The notes below the pieces were generated by a model, which had not been told where the DNA came from, ran no database searches, and worked only from the letters and a program-made list of their open reading frames with translations. 64,000 nt of DNA from Pseudeuparius sepicola (taxonomy: Eukaryota > Arthropoda > Insecta > Coleoptera > Anthribidae). This document shows, one piece after another, positions 46,335-55,968 of this stretch (position 1 is its first letter; the number at the start of each line of letters is the position of its first letter). A program made the translations under genes and the position numbers. Location of the stretch: contig OY987298.1 of the NCBI GenBank assembly GCA_963920635.1, forward strand, positions 41,819,787-41,883,786, read 5' to 3'.

Positions 46335-47940
46335 ATTATACATTTGTAAAGTTGGACACCCTGTATATGCACGGTGAGTTTTTTTATCAGTAAGAGGATC
46401 TCGCAAACTAGCGGAGATAGAAGGAAGGTTAAATGCTAAAAGAATTGCAGTTTTGTGGGCCCAATTTAATTCAATATTTTGGCGATTTATTAAAATCCAT
46501 CTAGCTTCGTCGTTTCCGATTTTAGATAAACGTAAATATCAAAAACGACTTTGGAATATCTTACTGTGTTTGAGGTTGGTAATTTGAAATTGCTTTTTAA
46601 TCCATTGTATTGGAAAAACACAGTATACTTACTATTGTTTTAGCAAGCAAAAACAGGATTCTTCTTTTGCTGCCTAGAATTTATGGTACCTAGAAAAATG
46701 AAAGAAACGCTTCAACCAATGAACTATTTATTAACAAGTTCTCGTCTCCAATACTAGGATTATCATTTATTATCACATCAGTAGTGTTTTCAAGTCCTAG
46801 CCCATCTCTATTATCCTAATCACTTTGATGCCAGAATTAAAAAGCATAACAACTATTTGTTTTCATTTTTCTTACTATCATTTTTCACACCTAGCATGTA
46901 TTTGAAATTATTAGGTTCTTAATTTCTTTTATCAGGCATGACTTCAAAATATTGATAACAATTTTTATTTTAAGAACCACCATTTGCTTAACATTAGTCA
47001 CCCTGTATATTATAGTTAAATATTACGCTGGAAAATATAGTATTTCTTATGTGCTAAGTTTTAGAAAAAGTAGAATTTTGCAATAAGCGCTTAATTTAAA
47101 ACGCCTCGTATAGCTTGAAGAAACTATACACCTGTCAAAATAAATTATAAAAACCATAACAACTAATAAAGTAATATATCACTAAAATGGTTAAAACTAA
47201 TATCCTCGGTCACAATATGTGGAAAAAGCAATCGTTAATAATATCTTCTAGTCTGGATCCTGGAGATTGTCATCGTCAGCCTCCTTAAGACTTTCTTCAT
47301 TCTCTTAATTTCTACACAAACAACCCAACATTCACTTAATAGCCCCACATTTACAAACATATTTGGATAAACTTACCTTTTCTGAGTGCATAATGCTACT
47401 AATCTTTTTCCTGGACTAGTCATTGTCTTAGGATTTTGTTCCACCCAAATATTTAAAAAATTTGTATTTAGCTATCACGAACACGACAATAATTCATAGA
47501 AACAAGCGAAGGTGCCACTCCCTCAACTGTGTTAGGTTAGGTTAGGTGAAACCACTAAAACGAACCGAAACAAAACTAATACTATTACCACAATATGTAA
47601 TAGTTGCCCGTGCAAAAACACAGCTTGTAACTTGTAATGGACATACTGGGTTCTCACTGTGGGCAACCTCTACTATTCTGGATTATACCATAGAAGTTAT
47701 ACCTTCGTATTACTGGGAAAAATAATGTGGGCATACTGTGTTCTAGGCTAAGACCCTTTGCAAAAGTTAGGAGGACACCTAGTGTGTATGAATACTTTAA
47801 AATTTCAATTTATAAAAAAATGCTTTTAGTGTGTTTTTGCATGGATCAGCCGACAGCCCTTGCGAGCTAAAAATAAGCTGAGTCGATGTCTCGAAGTTAG
47901 TCGAAGTACAGAAGTATGAAAATATAGAGTGACGCTACTG
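46335..47940. other. Unassigned stretch
   Basis: No gene was supported. Three TTAGG units lie at 47532-47546, and isolated mariner-type ends (CACCCTGTATA) near 46355 and 47000. Confidence 0.4.
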
Positions 47941-47945
47941 CATAA

Positions 47946-47991
47946 TATCACAGACCTATATAGCTTAGCGAAGCTATATAGGTCTGTGATA
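47946..47991. repeat. Perfect 21-bp inverted repeat, 4-nt loop
   Basis: TATCACAGACCTATATAGCTT, loop AGCG, then the exact reverse complement. The hairpin is stable but too short for a typical microRNA precursor. No flanking repeat was noted. 47995-48670 shows nothing else. Confidence 0.85.
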
Positions 47992-48674
47992 ATATGTATA
48001 TACTGGTGGTATAACTTTCAAAATTCTTTGTCAAAAGAATATCTGTCAATATTTATTTATTAATAAAACAGTATGTGACAAGTTACCACCTTACTTGAAT
48101 TTCCTATTACATTTCGAAATATAATATTGTACGGGATTTAAACAATAACACTTCAATTGCGTTGTCTTAGTCTTAATTACTAGGGTTACTACAGGGCTTA
48201 TATACTCAAATGGAAGAATGGAGACTACTCTAGAATATTTCCGGCCAATGATAGATGTACAAATCATATAAAGTTCTAGCAAATTTCTAGAAATCCTATG
48301 GAAGCTCTACAGGGAAAACTAAAGAAATTGGGAAACTGGGGGCCTCAGACCAACAAAGCTGTAACGGAAAATGCCTCCAAATTAATCTTAAAAATTAAAA
48401 AACTGTAAGTAGAATACTGAAACCTTAAATTTATCTGCCAAATCTGTTAGTAAGTTAGAAAACAGTGCAAACGTGTTCATTAAAAGCTGATATAAGAACT
48501 TTCGACGCATTTTTCGTTACAATATATTATCCGAATACCTGGGAGAACCACAAACAGATACCCCACGCCCAGAGTTTAGTTCTTCGACCCTGCCAATTGC
48601 GTACCAAATTGATATTCACGCGGCTGCTCGTGCCCCTCGTCTTGTCCCTGCCTGCGCGGAATCTCCCCATTGAA

Positions 48675-49155
48675 CAGTGGCGCGGCGAGGGGGGAATGTG
48701 CCTCCTTATCTACGACAACCGGCGAATGATTTTGAGTTTTCATATATTCTTTATTATCTTCTTTTTAAACCTTATTTATCCATTTCTGGATGGACGTCCC
48801 GTCTCCCAGTCTTTTCCACTCATCTGTCTCGTGCTATTCGCTCCTACTGTTTTTCAGCTACAGTTTTGATATCGCCTACTCACAACTTATACTTTTTATC
48901 CGTGTTTGCGAAGAACAGTTTGATCACATTCGTAGCCAGATAGAGGCAGGGAGGCTTGCCCTCTAAAAAATTAGGGCTTCTAAAAAAATTCTCCGAAACA
49001 TAAAATTGAAAATTTTTGCATTAGCATTTTTTATAGGAATAAATAATTTTTTATTTTATAACTTAATCATATAGGTACCTACCTTTTTTGCCTATTTAAA
49101 AAAATCATTAGAAACTTTAGGCCCACCTCTAGACAAATGTCTCTATACGCCACTG
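48675..49155. mobile_element. hAT-like non-autonomous element (tentative)
   Basis: The left end CAGTGGCGCGGCGAGGGGGG and right end TATACGCCACTG resemble the 37.9-kb MITE. The flanking 8-mers do not match, so the insertion is old or these are two separate ends. Another CAGTGGCGTATATG lies 25 bp beyond. Confidence 0.4.
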
Positions 49156-49511
49156 GTGTCCGTAATTAACCAGTGGCGTATATGTGACTAACCAAAAAAG
49201 TACAAGTTATTAATATTGGTTTAAGATTAGGATTCATTACGTTTTTGGTATTTGGTATTTACGGAAATTAGATGCCTACTAAACGGGGAGTCTTATTAAA
49301 TTACTGGCTACTTGCAAAAATATATTTCTCGATATCTTTGCATTTTTTCGGATATTGGTTTTTTTGTATTGACAGTCCTGTCCCTATAACATAAGCTTGT
49401 TATGATAAAGTTTTTTTATCTCGTTATTTCGACATTTTTTGGGTGGGGGACAAGGTCGGCCAAACTATTTTTTTGTTTTTACTGGAGAGGGACCCTATGT
49501 GGGTTAATCAC

Positions 49512-49583
49512 ATTTTCAAAAATGAGGCAAGAAGAAGACAAAGGTCTATTTATTTGCTTATTTCTTGCCTCATTTTTGAAAAT
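49512..49583. repeat. Perfect 22-bp inverted repeat
   Basis: ATTTTCAAAAATGAGGCAAG-AA and its exact inverse are separated by 28 bp, about 50 bp to the left of the Polinton end region. It may belong to the Polinton terminus or the flank. Confidence 0.8.
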
Positions 49584-49630
49584 TTTTTTTTGTAGTACAA
49601 ACTTTTTTCCGTATTAGTAGAGATACTAAG

Positions 49631-49676
49631 AGAGCACCAGACCAGACTTGTCGAAACCTGTCTGGTCTGGTACTCT
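49631..49676. repeat. Terminal-region hairpin of the Polinton
   Basis: AGAGCACCAGACCAGAC pairs with GTCTGGTCTGGTACTCT with one mismatch around a 12-nt loop. It begins with AG, as Polinton termini do. Confidence 0.7.
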
Positions 49677-49726
49677 CCTAGGTTTTGCCCGTCTCCCCAC
49701 TCTCTCCCCACTCCTATTGAAACAGC

Positions 49727-49760
49727 TATATAGGAGAGGTTCAACTAAGATCTCATCAGA
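49727..49760 (+). promoter_or_regulatory. TATA box and initiator for the OB-fold-like gene
   Basis: TATATA at 49727 and an arthropod-type initiator TCAGA with its A at 49758, a spacing of 31. The leader to the ATG is 22 nt. Confidence 0.65.
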
Positions 49761-49779
49761 CACGCAGATCATTTACAAC

Positions 49780-50067
49780 ATGTCCTTCTTAAATAGTTTA
49801 AACAATTTGCTGGTGAAAAATCTGGTGAATGTTCGAGATTTGGAAGTAAATAAAAAATTTGAGATCCAGTGTTTTAAGAGAATAAATACCAAGTTTGGGG
49901 AAAAGGTAGTGGTGGAATTTGCCGACTTCAAGACCATCCTGCCTCAGCGTTTTACGGAGCAATTAACTCAAGAGCGAATTGATGAATTGAATGGTGACAA
50001 AAGGTATTTTTTAACAAGCTTGGGGCCCGTCGGCAAGACTACAAATATTATATTTTCTGAAGCATGA
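49780..50067 (+). CDS. Polinton small protein, OB-fold/ssDNA-binding-like
   Basis: This 95-residue protein uses the ATG just after the predicted cap site; the longer open frame upstream lacks an ATG. The sequence alternates short strands (NKKFEIQCFKRINTKFGEKV, VVVEFADFKTILP) then PQRFTEQLTQERI and a final strand ending in IIFSEA. Strand-rich small proteins of this kind, with an LPxRF-type segment, accompany insect Mavericks and suggest an OB fold. A single-stranded DNA-binding role in replication would fit but is inference. The stop overlaps the next start in ATGA. Confidence 0.6.
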   Translation: MSFLNSLNNLLVKNLVNVRDLEVNKKFEIQCFKRINTKFGEKVVVEFADFKTILPQRFTEQLTQERIDELNGDKRYFLTSLGPVGKTTNIIFSEA

Positions 50068-50165
50068 GCGAGAGACTGCGGCGATATATGGAGGCACTCG
50101 AAGAGCTGAGACGCTTGATTATTATGTATGAACTAACTAAAAAGTTTAGAAATGTAAAGTTGTGA
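50064..50165 (+). CDS. 33-residue ORF overlapping the OB-fold-like gene
   Basis: It starts in the ATGA overlap and reads MSERLRRYMEALEELRRLII, then MYELTKKFRNVKL. It is predicted to be one amphipathic helix. An AATAAA follows within about 10 nt. Such stop/start overlap is used for termination-reinitiation in some viruses. It is too short for homology, so it could be chance. Confidence 0.35.
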   Translation: MSERLRRYMEALEELRRLIIMYELTKKFRNVKL

Positions 50166-50390
50166 AAATAAAAAATATTATTTGTTTGTGTGTTTTTTAC
50201 TACAAATCCCAATATTGTCTGCGCACAGATATTCTGATTTTAAACAAAGTGAGAAGTGAGACAGTGAGAAAATATTCTACATAATATCCAATTAGACAAT
50301 TGCTCTAAGAATATGCAAAAAAAAAGTAAAACATTTTTTGAAAAAGTAATTTTTATTTTTTTATTTAAAAAAATATTGCCAATTGCCAAT

Positions 50391-50739
50391 TGCTTTAATT
50401 GCCACTTAGCCACTTGGCCCCCTTGCCCCCCCTCCCCCCATTAGTTTTGTTTTCAGTGCTCTGAAATACCCGGGGATTGAACCCGAGACACCTAGCTGGT
50501 AGCAAAAGACGCTTGTCTCTTAACCACGGCTGTATTTCCAAAGGGGTTTCTTGAAAATTTCTACTGCTTTAATTGCCACTTAGCCACTTGGCCCCCTTGG
50601 CCCCCCCTCCCCCCATTAGTTTTGTTTTCAGTGCTCTGAAATACCCGGGGATTGAACCCGAGACACCTAGCTGGTAGCAAAAGACGCTTGTCTCTTAACC
50701 ACGGCTGTATTTCCAAAGGGGTTTCTTGAAAATTTCTAC
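50391..50739. repeat. Two-unit tandem repeat (174 bp) holding tRNA-like sequences
   Basis: The units at 50391 and 50565 differ by about one base. Each includes, on the minus strand, a tRNA-like segment (50462-50534 and 50637-50709) with GTGGTTAAGAGACA and GGGTTCAATCCCCGGG, which resemble A and B boxes of pol III genes. No clean cloverleaf could be drawn by eye. Possible SINE or decayed tRNA captured and duplicated. 50170-50390 has nothing else. Confidence 0.7.
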
Positions 50740-50996
50740 CCTTTCTTATTCAGGTAGCGCGTTGAAGTCGCCTGCTTGGGGTATGCAACGTGGGTGGGCC
50801 AGTAGGAGAAAGTATCAAACGCCGCGCTGCGGTGGTACAGTCAGCGGTACCGCTTCTCGGATGCTGCCGCGGGCGTGCCGAGGGTACAGTCTAGTCGGAC
50901 GCTAGAATACCGCTCAGTCGGGGCTCCTCCGGTACAGTCCAGACAGGCAGGTAGAATAACCGCGCTTCGAACTGGACTCGACCTTACGGTCTTGGG

Positions 50997-51790
50997 TTGA
51001 CTATGGCTTATTTTTTGGGCCCTTTATGGTTGTGTTATACAAAATTATTCGATATTTACAAATTTATTATAAAAATAGTTTTTTCTTTATGGTATTTTCA
51101 GAGAGTTCTATGGTATACAGAGTGTTTAACTCGGCGCTCTCATTCCAGAAGGTGGCGGACACGCGCCACGCGCTCCATCGAAGGTCGAGGCGCGGTTCCA
51201 GTCGACGTGCGGTACAGACGACGCTTCGGGCTGGAAGCTGTGGTCTTGGGTTGATTATAACTTATTTTTTGAACACTTTATGGTTGAGTTATATAAAATT
51301 ATTCACTATTTATTATAAAAATCGTTTTTCGTTATATTTTCAGAGAGTTCTATGGTATACAGAGTGTTTAACTCAGCGCTCTCCAGACTAATTATATTGG
51401 TTTCTATGCTTAAGAAACATTCTTGAAAATTAACTGGGGGCGACTATAGTTTATTTTTGAAAACATTACGGCTGTGTTATACAAATTATTCTCTATTTAT
51501 TATAAAAATCGTTTTTCTTTATATTTTCAGAGAGTTCTATGGTATACAGAGTGTTTAACTCAGCGCTCTCCAGACTAATTATATTGGTTTCTATGCTTAA
51601 GAAACATTCTTGAAAATTAACTGGGGGCGACTATAGTTTATTTTGAAAACTTTACGGCTGTGTTATACAAATTATTCTCTATTTATTATAAAAATAGTTT
51701 TTTCTTTATATTTTCAGAGTTCTATGGTATACAGAGTGTTTGACTGAGCGCTCTCCAGACTAATTATATTGGTTTCTTTGTTTAAGAAAC
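50997..51790. repeat. Tandem array, about four units of 187-242 bp
   Basis: AGAGTTCTATGGTATACAGA recurs at about 51103, 51345, 51532 and 51717. Each unit also has TTTATTATAAAAAT-GTTTTT and, in the last three, CTCCAGACTAATTATATTGG. The unit start follows a CTTTATATTTTCAG that looks like a splice acceptor. The preceding GC-rich 50740-50990 contains repeated CGGTACAGTC motifs. No coding frame. Confidence 0.8.
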
Positions 51791-51964
51791 TGGAAAATTA
51801 AAGGCTCAGAATGATTTTGTTAGATATTTAATGTGTGGAATGAAACAAGAGAAATATATTTATGTTTTATATTAAAAAAATATATATATACAATAAACAC
51901 TAATTTCTAAATATATACACACTTACATCTAATTGGATAAAATAATGAAACTTATCTATACATA

Positions 51965-53902
51965 CAGTGTGACCCATTTGTTTTGGGGTCAGTCTGTAAA
52001 AAGTGTATCAATCGTGCGATTTGGCTGATTTTTTTTTAAATTGTAGAGCTCGATGAACTGCACATTTTGAACAAAAATTGCCTGGTTCGCATAAAATCCA
52101 AAGCCTACTATGACCGTTTTTATGAGCAAAATTTTAAGAAACCATATTAGCGTTTTTTTTTTAAAAAATCTGTGTGCGCCAATGGATTGAGCACCCCTCG
52201 AAATGGGTATGTACAAAATTTCATCAAAATATTTCAAGTAATAACGATTTTGTAGAAAAATTAAAAATGCAGCCAAGGTACGTCTTTATTTTCAAAAATT
52301 CAAAGTTGGCCATGGAAAATAATTGAATTGTTTACTTTTATTAAGTGTCAAACTGTCTAAATTGAGTTCAGAAATTGTTTGTGCTCAATACAATTAATTA
52401 TCATAATTATGGAATATTTAAGCATAAGAGACAAAATAGAAATTGTTCGACTCGTGGGCGACAACGAGCGCTCGGCAGCAGAAGCTGCGGCCGAATTTAA
52501 CAATAGACACCCAGGTAGATCAGTGAGTCGAAGTACTGTACAACGTATAAACAATATTTTTGATGAAACTGGATCGATTTCTAAAAATTTATTAAAAACT
52601 AGGCAAAATGAACGCCGTGGACTTGTTGAAAATAACAATCAAATTCTGCAATACTTTAGTGACAATCCTCGAAATAGTGTTCGAACGGCTAGTTTAGACC
52701 TTCATATACCCAGAGAGAGTATAAGGAGATGTTTGAGACAAAACAAAATAAAACCGTTTAAGCCAAAATTTTTGCACACCCTGGAACCAGGAGATGAGGA
52801 GAGAAGATTAGAATTTTGCTATTGGCTGCAAGGTGAATATCTCCATAATGGCAACTTTTTAAATGAAATTTTATTCACCGACGAAGCCACGTTTACTACA
52901 AATGGTGTAGTATCAAGTCAAAACTGCCGTCACTGGTCAGCTGAAAATCCAGAGTTTATAATAAATGCAAGGAGACAATATTCACAAAAAATTAACGTTT
53001 GGTGTGGAATACTACGCGACAGAATAATTGGCCCATTTTTCTTTGAAGGGAATTTGAATGCGGCTGGCTTCTTGAATTTTCTAGAAATTGAATTTAGAAA
53101 TGCTTTAGATGAGTTACCATTAAGATACCGTTTAAATTTAAAGTTACAGTTAGATGGCAGTCCTATTCATAATGCTCGTTTAATCAGAAACTGGCTAGAT
53201 AATAATTTTGAAAACTGTTGGATAGGGCGAAATAGTCCTTTCTGTGAGTGGCCACCGAGATCTCCGGACTTAACTCCTTTAGATTTTTTTCTTTGAGGTA
53301 CACTTAAGCAAAATGTTTATAAGTCAAGACCCCATAATTTACAAGAACTGCAAGCTAGGATAAACCGTAGTTGTTAGGAAATTACTCCACAGCAAATACG
53401 AAATGTAATTTTGAATGTACGCAAGAGGAACGACAAATGCATTGTAGAAAATGGAGGCTTGGTAGAAGTTACAAAAATTTTATAATTTTAATTGTTTTTA
53501 TGTTTTGTGTTTATAAGCATAAGGTTGTATTATTACAATTCAATTATTTTCCATGGCCAACTTTGAATTTTTGAAAATAAAGACGTACCTTGGCTGCATT
53601 TTTAATTTTTCTACAAAATCGTTATTACTTGAAATATTTTGATGAAATTTTGTACATACCCATTTCGAGGGGTGCTCAATCCATTGGCGCACACAGATTT
53701 TTTCAAAAAAAAACGCTAATATGGTTTCTTAAAATTTTGCTCATAAAAACGGTCATAGTAGGCTTTGGATTTTATGCGAACCAGGCAATTTTTGTTCAAA
53801 ATGTGCAGTTCATCGAGCTCTACAATTTAAAAAAAAAATCAGCCAAATCGCACGATTGATACACTTTTTACAGACTGACCCCAAAACAAATGGGTCACAC
53901 TG
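51965..53902 (+). mobile_element. Mariner-type transposon (DD41D group) with 366-bp TIRs
   Basis: Ends read CAGTGTGACCCATTTGTTTT inwards, with TA duplicated outside (51963-51964 and 53903-53904). The TIRs 51965-52330 and 53536-53902 are almost identical by eye. The element sits inside the Polinton, 22 bp past the stop codon of the minus-strand four-exon gene. High TIR identity suggests a recent insertion. Confidence 0.9.
52409..53485 (+). pseudogene. DD41D-type mariner transposase with in-frame stops
   Basis: From the ATG at 52409, a helix-turn-helix region (KIEIVRLVGDNERSAAEAAA) and a second DNA-binding helix (RPxR-like, SVRTASLDLHIPRESIRRCL) precede the catalytic domain. LFTDEATFTTNG gives the first Asp, LQLDGSPIHNARLIRN the second, and PPRSPDLTPLDFF the third. 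There are 42 residues between the last two, one more than the copies at 22 and 35 kb. TGA at 53294 sits where a Trp codon is usual, and a TAG follows at 53375; otherwise the frame is open to 53483. A 295-residue product would keep all three Asp residues. Confidence 0.85.
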
Positions 53903-53923
53903 TATACGTATAACTAAATATAT

Positions 53924-54755
53924 TTAGGGGAGATTTTTTTTCATGCGTTCAAGTTTTTCAACTTCATTCATACATGAGGCACGCCCTTCTTTCGCACGAT
54001 TATAAATGGCTTTTATTTTCAACATCCTCTTTTCACATTCATTCCACTCCCTTTGCATTCGATTCATCACACATTCAAACCTTCTCTTTTTTTCGTTTGC
54101 GTTTGAAATGCCCCCATCTGCCAACTCTCTCATATTCATAAATACTTCACTCACACTTTGATGCTGCTCGTTCACAAATCTCCCCTTTTCATTTAGCATT
54201 GTCAAATTCTTTCCCCCACGCGTTGTCTGTGACTCCTGGGAGGGTCGCTTCGCTACCAAATCGTCTGCCTCGTCGCTTAACCTCTTGCATGACGACCGCG
54301 ATGAAGCCCTGGAGCCCCCACACCGGCTTTGATTATCTATCTGTGAGGAAGAAACCTTATTTGAAAATAGCGAATTTTATAAATGTTAGCTTACCTTTGA
54401 CGATGCTGCCGGTGATGGAAGACGTCCAACTTCAAAATCGGAACCATAATCATCAAGAGCCATGTCGCAGAGTTGCTGGTTGGTGAGCCCTGCGATGAAT
54501 GGCTCCTCCAGCAGACTCAACACGCTTGAGTTGAGATTGGGCAGCTATGAAAGGAAAACATTATATGGGAAAATACTGATTAATGCAAACTTACAGGTTC
54601 GGGGCAAATTGACGCCACAGCGTTGACCGTCTCGTCGGCACTCCGAGTTGGCTACAAGTAAATGGGTTCAATGAGAATCGAATGAGAAATTAAATTAAAA
54701 AACTTACAGCTACCAAACGGCAATCACTTAGAATTTTAATTTTTGATGATTCCAT
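53924..54755 (-). CDS. Four-exon Polinton gene, nuclear/coiled-coil protein of unknown function
   Basis: Exons are 54708-54755, 54595-54651, 54395-54544 and 53924-54340. The introns are 56, 50 and 54 bp, each GTAAG to AG and all phase 0. The spliced frame gives about 223 residues. Residues 36-85 contain an acidic stretch (MALDDYGSDFE). Exon 4 begins Ser/Arg-rich with a bipartite-like basic signal (KRLSDEADDLVAKRP). The C-terminal 80 residues are charged and helical (NEKKRRFECVMNRMQREWNE), probably coiled coil. No family is recognised. A regulatory or DNA-associated role is a guess. The mariner insertion begins 22 bp beyond the stop and may remove its normal polyadenylation site. Confidence 0.65.
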
Positions 54756-54774
54756 ACTGTTCAAAGCGACGAAG

Positions 54775-54862
54775 CACAGGTGAACTGAGTAAAAGCGGTT
54801 CGGAACACGGGTGAACTGAGTAAAAGCGGCTCGGAACACGACTGTGAAACACGGGTGAACTG
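54775..54862. repeat. Short tandem repeat in the leader
   Basis: GGTGAACTGAGTAAAAGCGG-TCGGAACAC occurs twice and GGTGAACTGA a third time. The copies place an initiator-like motif (TCAGTT on the minus strand) every 30-40 bp. Confidence 0.8.
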
Positions 54863-54893
54863 AAGAGGAAACGCGCCACGCATCGTGTGTATA
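54858..54893 (-). promoter_or_regulatory. TATA box and initiator for the four-exon gene
   Basis: On the minus strand TATACA starts at 54893 and TCAGTT has its A at 54861, a spacing of 32. Two further TCAGTTCACC copies lie downstream within the leader. Confidence 0.5.
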
Positions 54894-55063
54894 TCGGAAC
54901 AGTGTTGCCAGTTTGGTAGATTTTTCCTGAACGTTAGGGAGACCCGCCCACCGGAGGCAACGTTGTCAGATTACCGAAAGTCCCCACCAACCCCGCCCCA
55001 TCAGTGCCCTCCTACATGGTACCGCCCACATCCCTTCTTTCCGCATAGTAAGAAGTATTGGAA

Positions 55064-55092
55064 TATAAGAGTCATATCTTTGCTTTCAGTGA
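55064..55092 (+). promoter_or_regulatory. TATA-like box and TCAGTG initiator
   Basis: TATAAG at 55064 and the A of TCAGTG at 55088, a spacing of 24 that is shorter than at the other genes. Leader of 40 nt. The divergent start of the four-exon gene is about 230 bp away. Confidence 0.45.
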
Positions 55093-55128
55093 TAGTTTCT
55101 ACAAATCTTTAGTTTTCTGCAAATCGTA

Positions 55129-55656
55129 ATGTCTAACATCAGGTATATCATCGACGCTGATGGCTTTCAAGTTAGTGGAAAGTTCGTTATAAAAGAAATG
55201 TCGATATACGATATGAAATCGAGGGAAGTGACATCCAGGTATTATCGTGTGGGAAACTACCGCAGCCTATCTTCTAAGGATGCATGCACTGCTCGTTGGT
55301 TAACGATGAACTTGCACGGCTTGAAGTTTGAAGATTGTGCAACGGATGAAGCCCAGGAAAGTGCGTTAGAAGAGATTCGGCGTCTGGGGGAGTCCGCTGG
55401 CGATGAACTTATAGCTTACAAGGGAGGACAAGTTGAAAGGAATCTGCTGCAGGCCGCGGGGTATGCCCATTTATCTTACAATATCGAGGATCTAGGCTGC
55501 CCCAAGTTCGACGTCCTTGTTCGGAAGCAGCAGAGGTTCTACGAGCGAGTGCGTGCAAACCAATGTGAGCGACACATCACGAGGCCTGGAAAAGCATTTC
55601 ACTGCCCGAGGGTAGAACTAATGTTTTTTTCTGAATTTATAAGACGATGTAAATAA
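55129..55656 (+). CDS. Polinton protein, possible DEDD-type nuclease-like fold
   Basis: This 175-residue protein starts at the first ATG after a TCAGTG initiator. The N-terminus reads YIIDADGFQVSGKFVIKEM, like a strand carrying paired acidic residues. Then WLTMNLHGLKFED and, later, ELIAYKGGQVERNLLQAAG and YNIEDLGCPKFD. The D-x-D strand followed by a KGG segment and a cysteine-Pro end loosely resembles RNase H-fold exonucleases, but I cannot identify a full catalytic set. Similar proteins recur in insect Mavericks (impression from family knowledge). Function unproven. 55660-55905 is non-coding with an A-rich run. Confidence 0.5.
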   Translation: MSNIRYIIDADGFQVSGKFVIKEMSIYDMKSREVTSRYYRVGNYRSLSSKDACTARWLTMNLHGLKFEDCATDEAQESALEEIRRLGESAGDELIAYKGGQVERNLLQAAGYAHLSYNIEDLGCPKFDVLVRKQQRFYERVRANQCERHITRPGKAFHCPRVELMFFSEFIRRCK

Positions 55657-55911
55657 TTTAGTTTTTGTGAAAATGTAAATAAAAATGTAAAGTTATTATG
55701 CTGTTTCATTTCCAGCAGAAAAGAATGATTATGAAAAAAAGTCAATTTAAAAACTTTCCCGCTGCAGGAAAGACGTGCTTCGTGAAATTAATGTTTGTAG
55801 AAAATGGTAAAATGTTAAAATAAAAAAGGGAGCAAAAAAAAAAACCTTTTCTCAGATCCTGTTTTCATACTAAAATTTTGGAGAGGGGACCATCCTTCGA
55901 CGCTCTTACCC

Positions 55912-55945
55912 TATATAGGTAGGAACTCTGCCTATTTCTAGCACA
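55912..55945 (+). promoter_or_regulatory. TATA box for the polymerase gene
   Basis: TATATA at 55912. The sequence 31 nt on is GCACAC, a weak initiator. The ATG is at 55969. Confidence 0.45.
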
Positions 55946-55968
55946 CTGCTCTACTCATTGCTTCGAAG

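Noticed and set aside
47532..47546. Three TTAGG units resembling insect telomere repeat
   Set aside because: Only three units in interior sequence with no degenerate array around them; common by chance and in promoters.
49648..49779. Upstream extension of the OB-fold-like ORF
   Set aside because: It opens at TTG and would lie across the TATA box and initiator; the ATG at 49780 is the better start.
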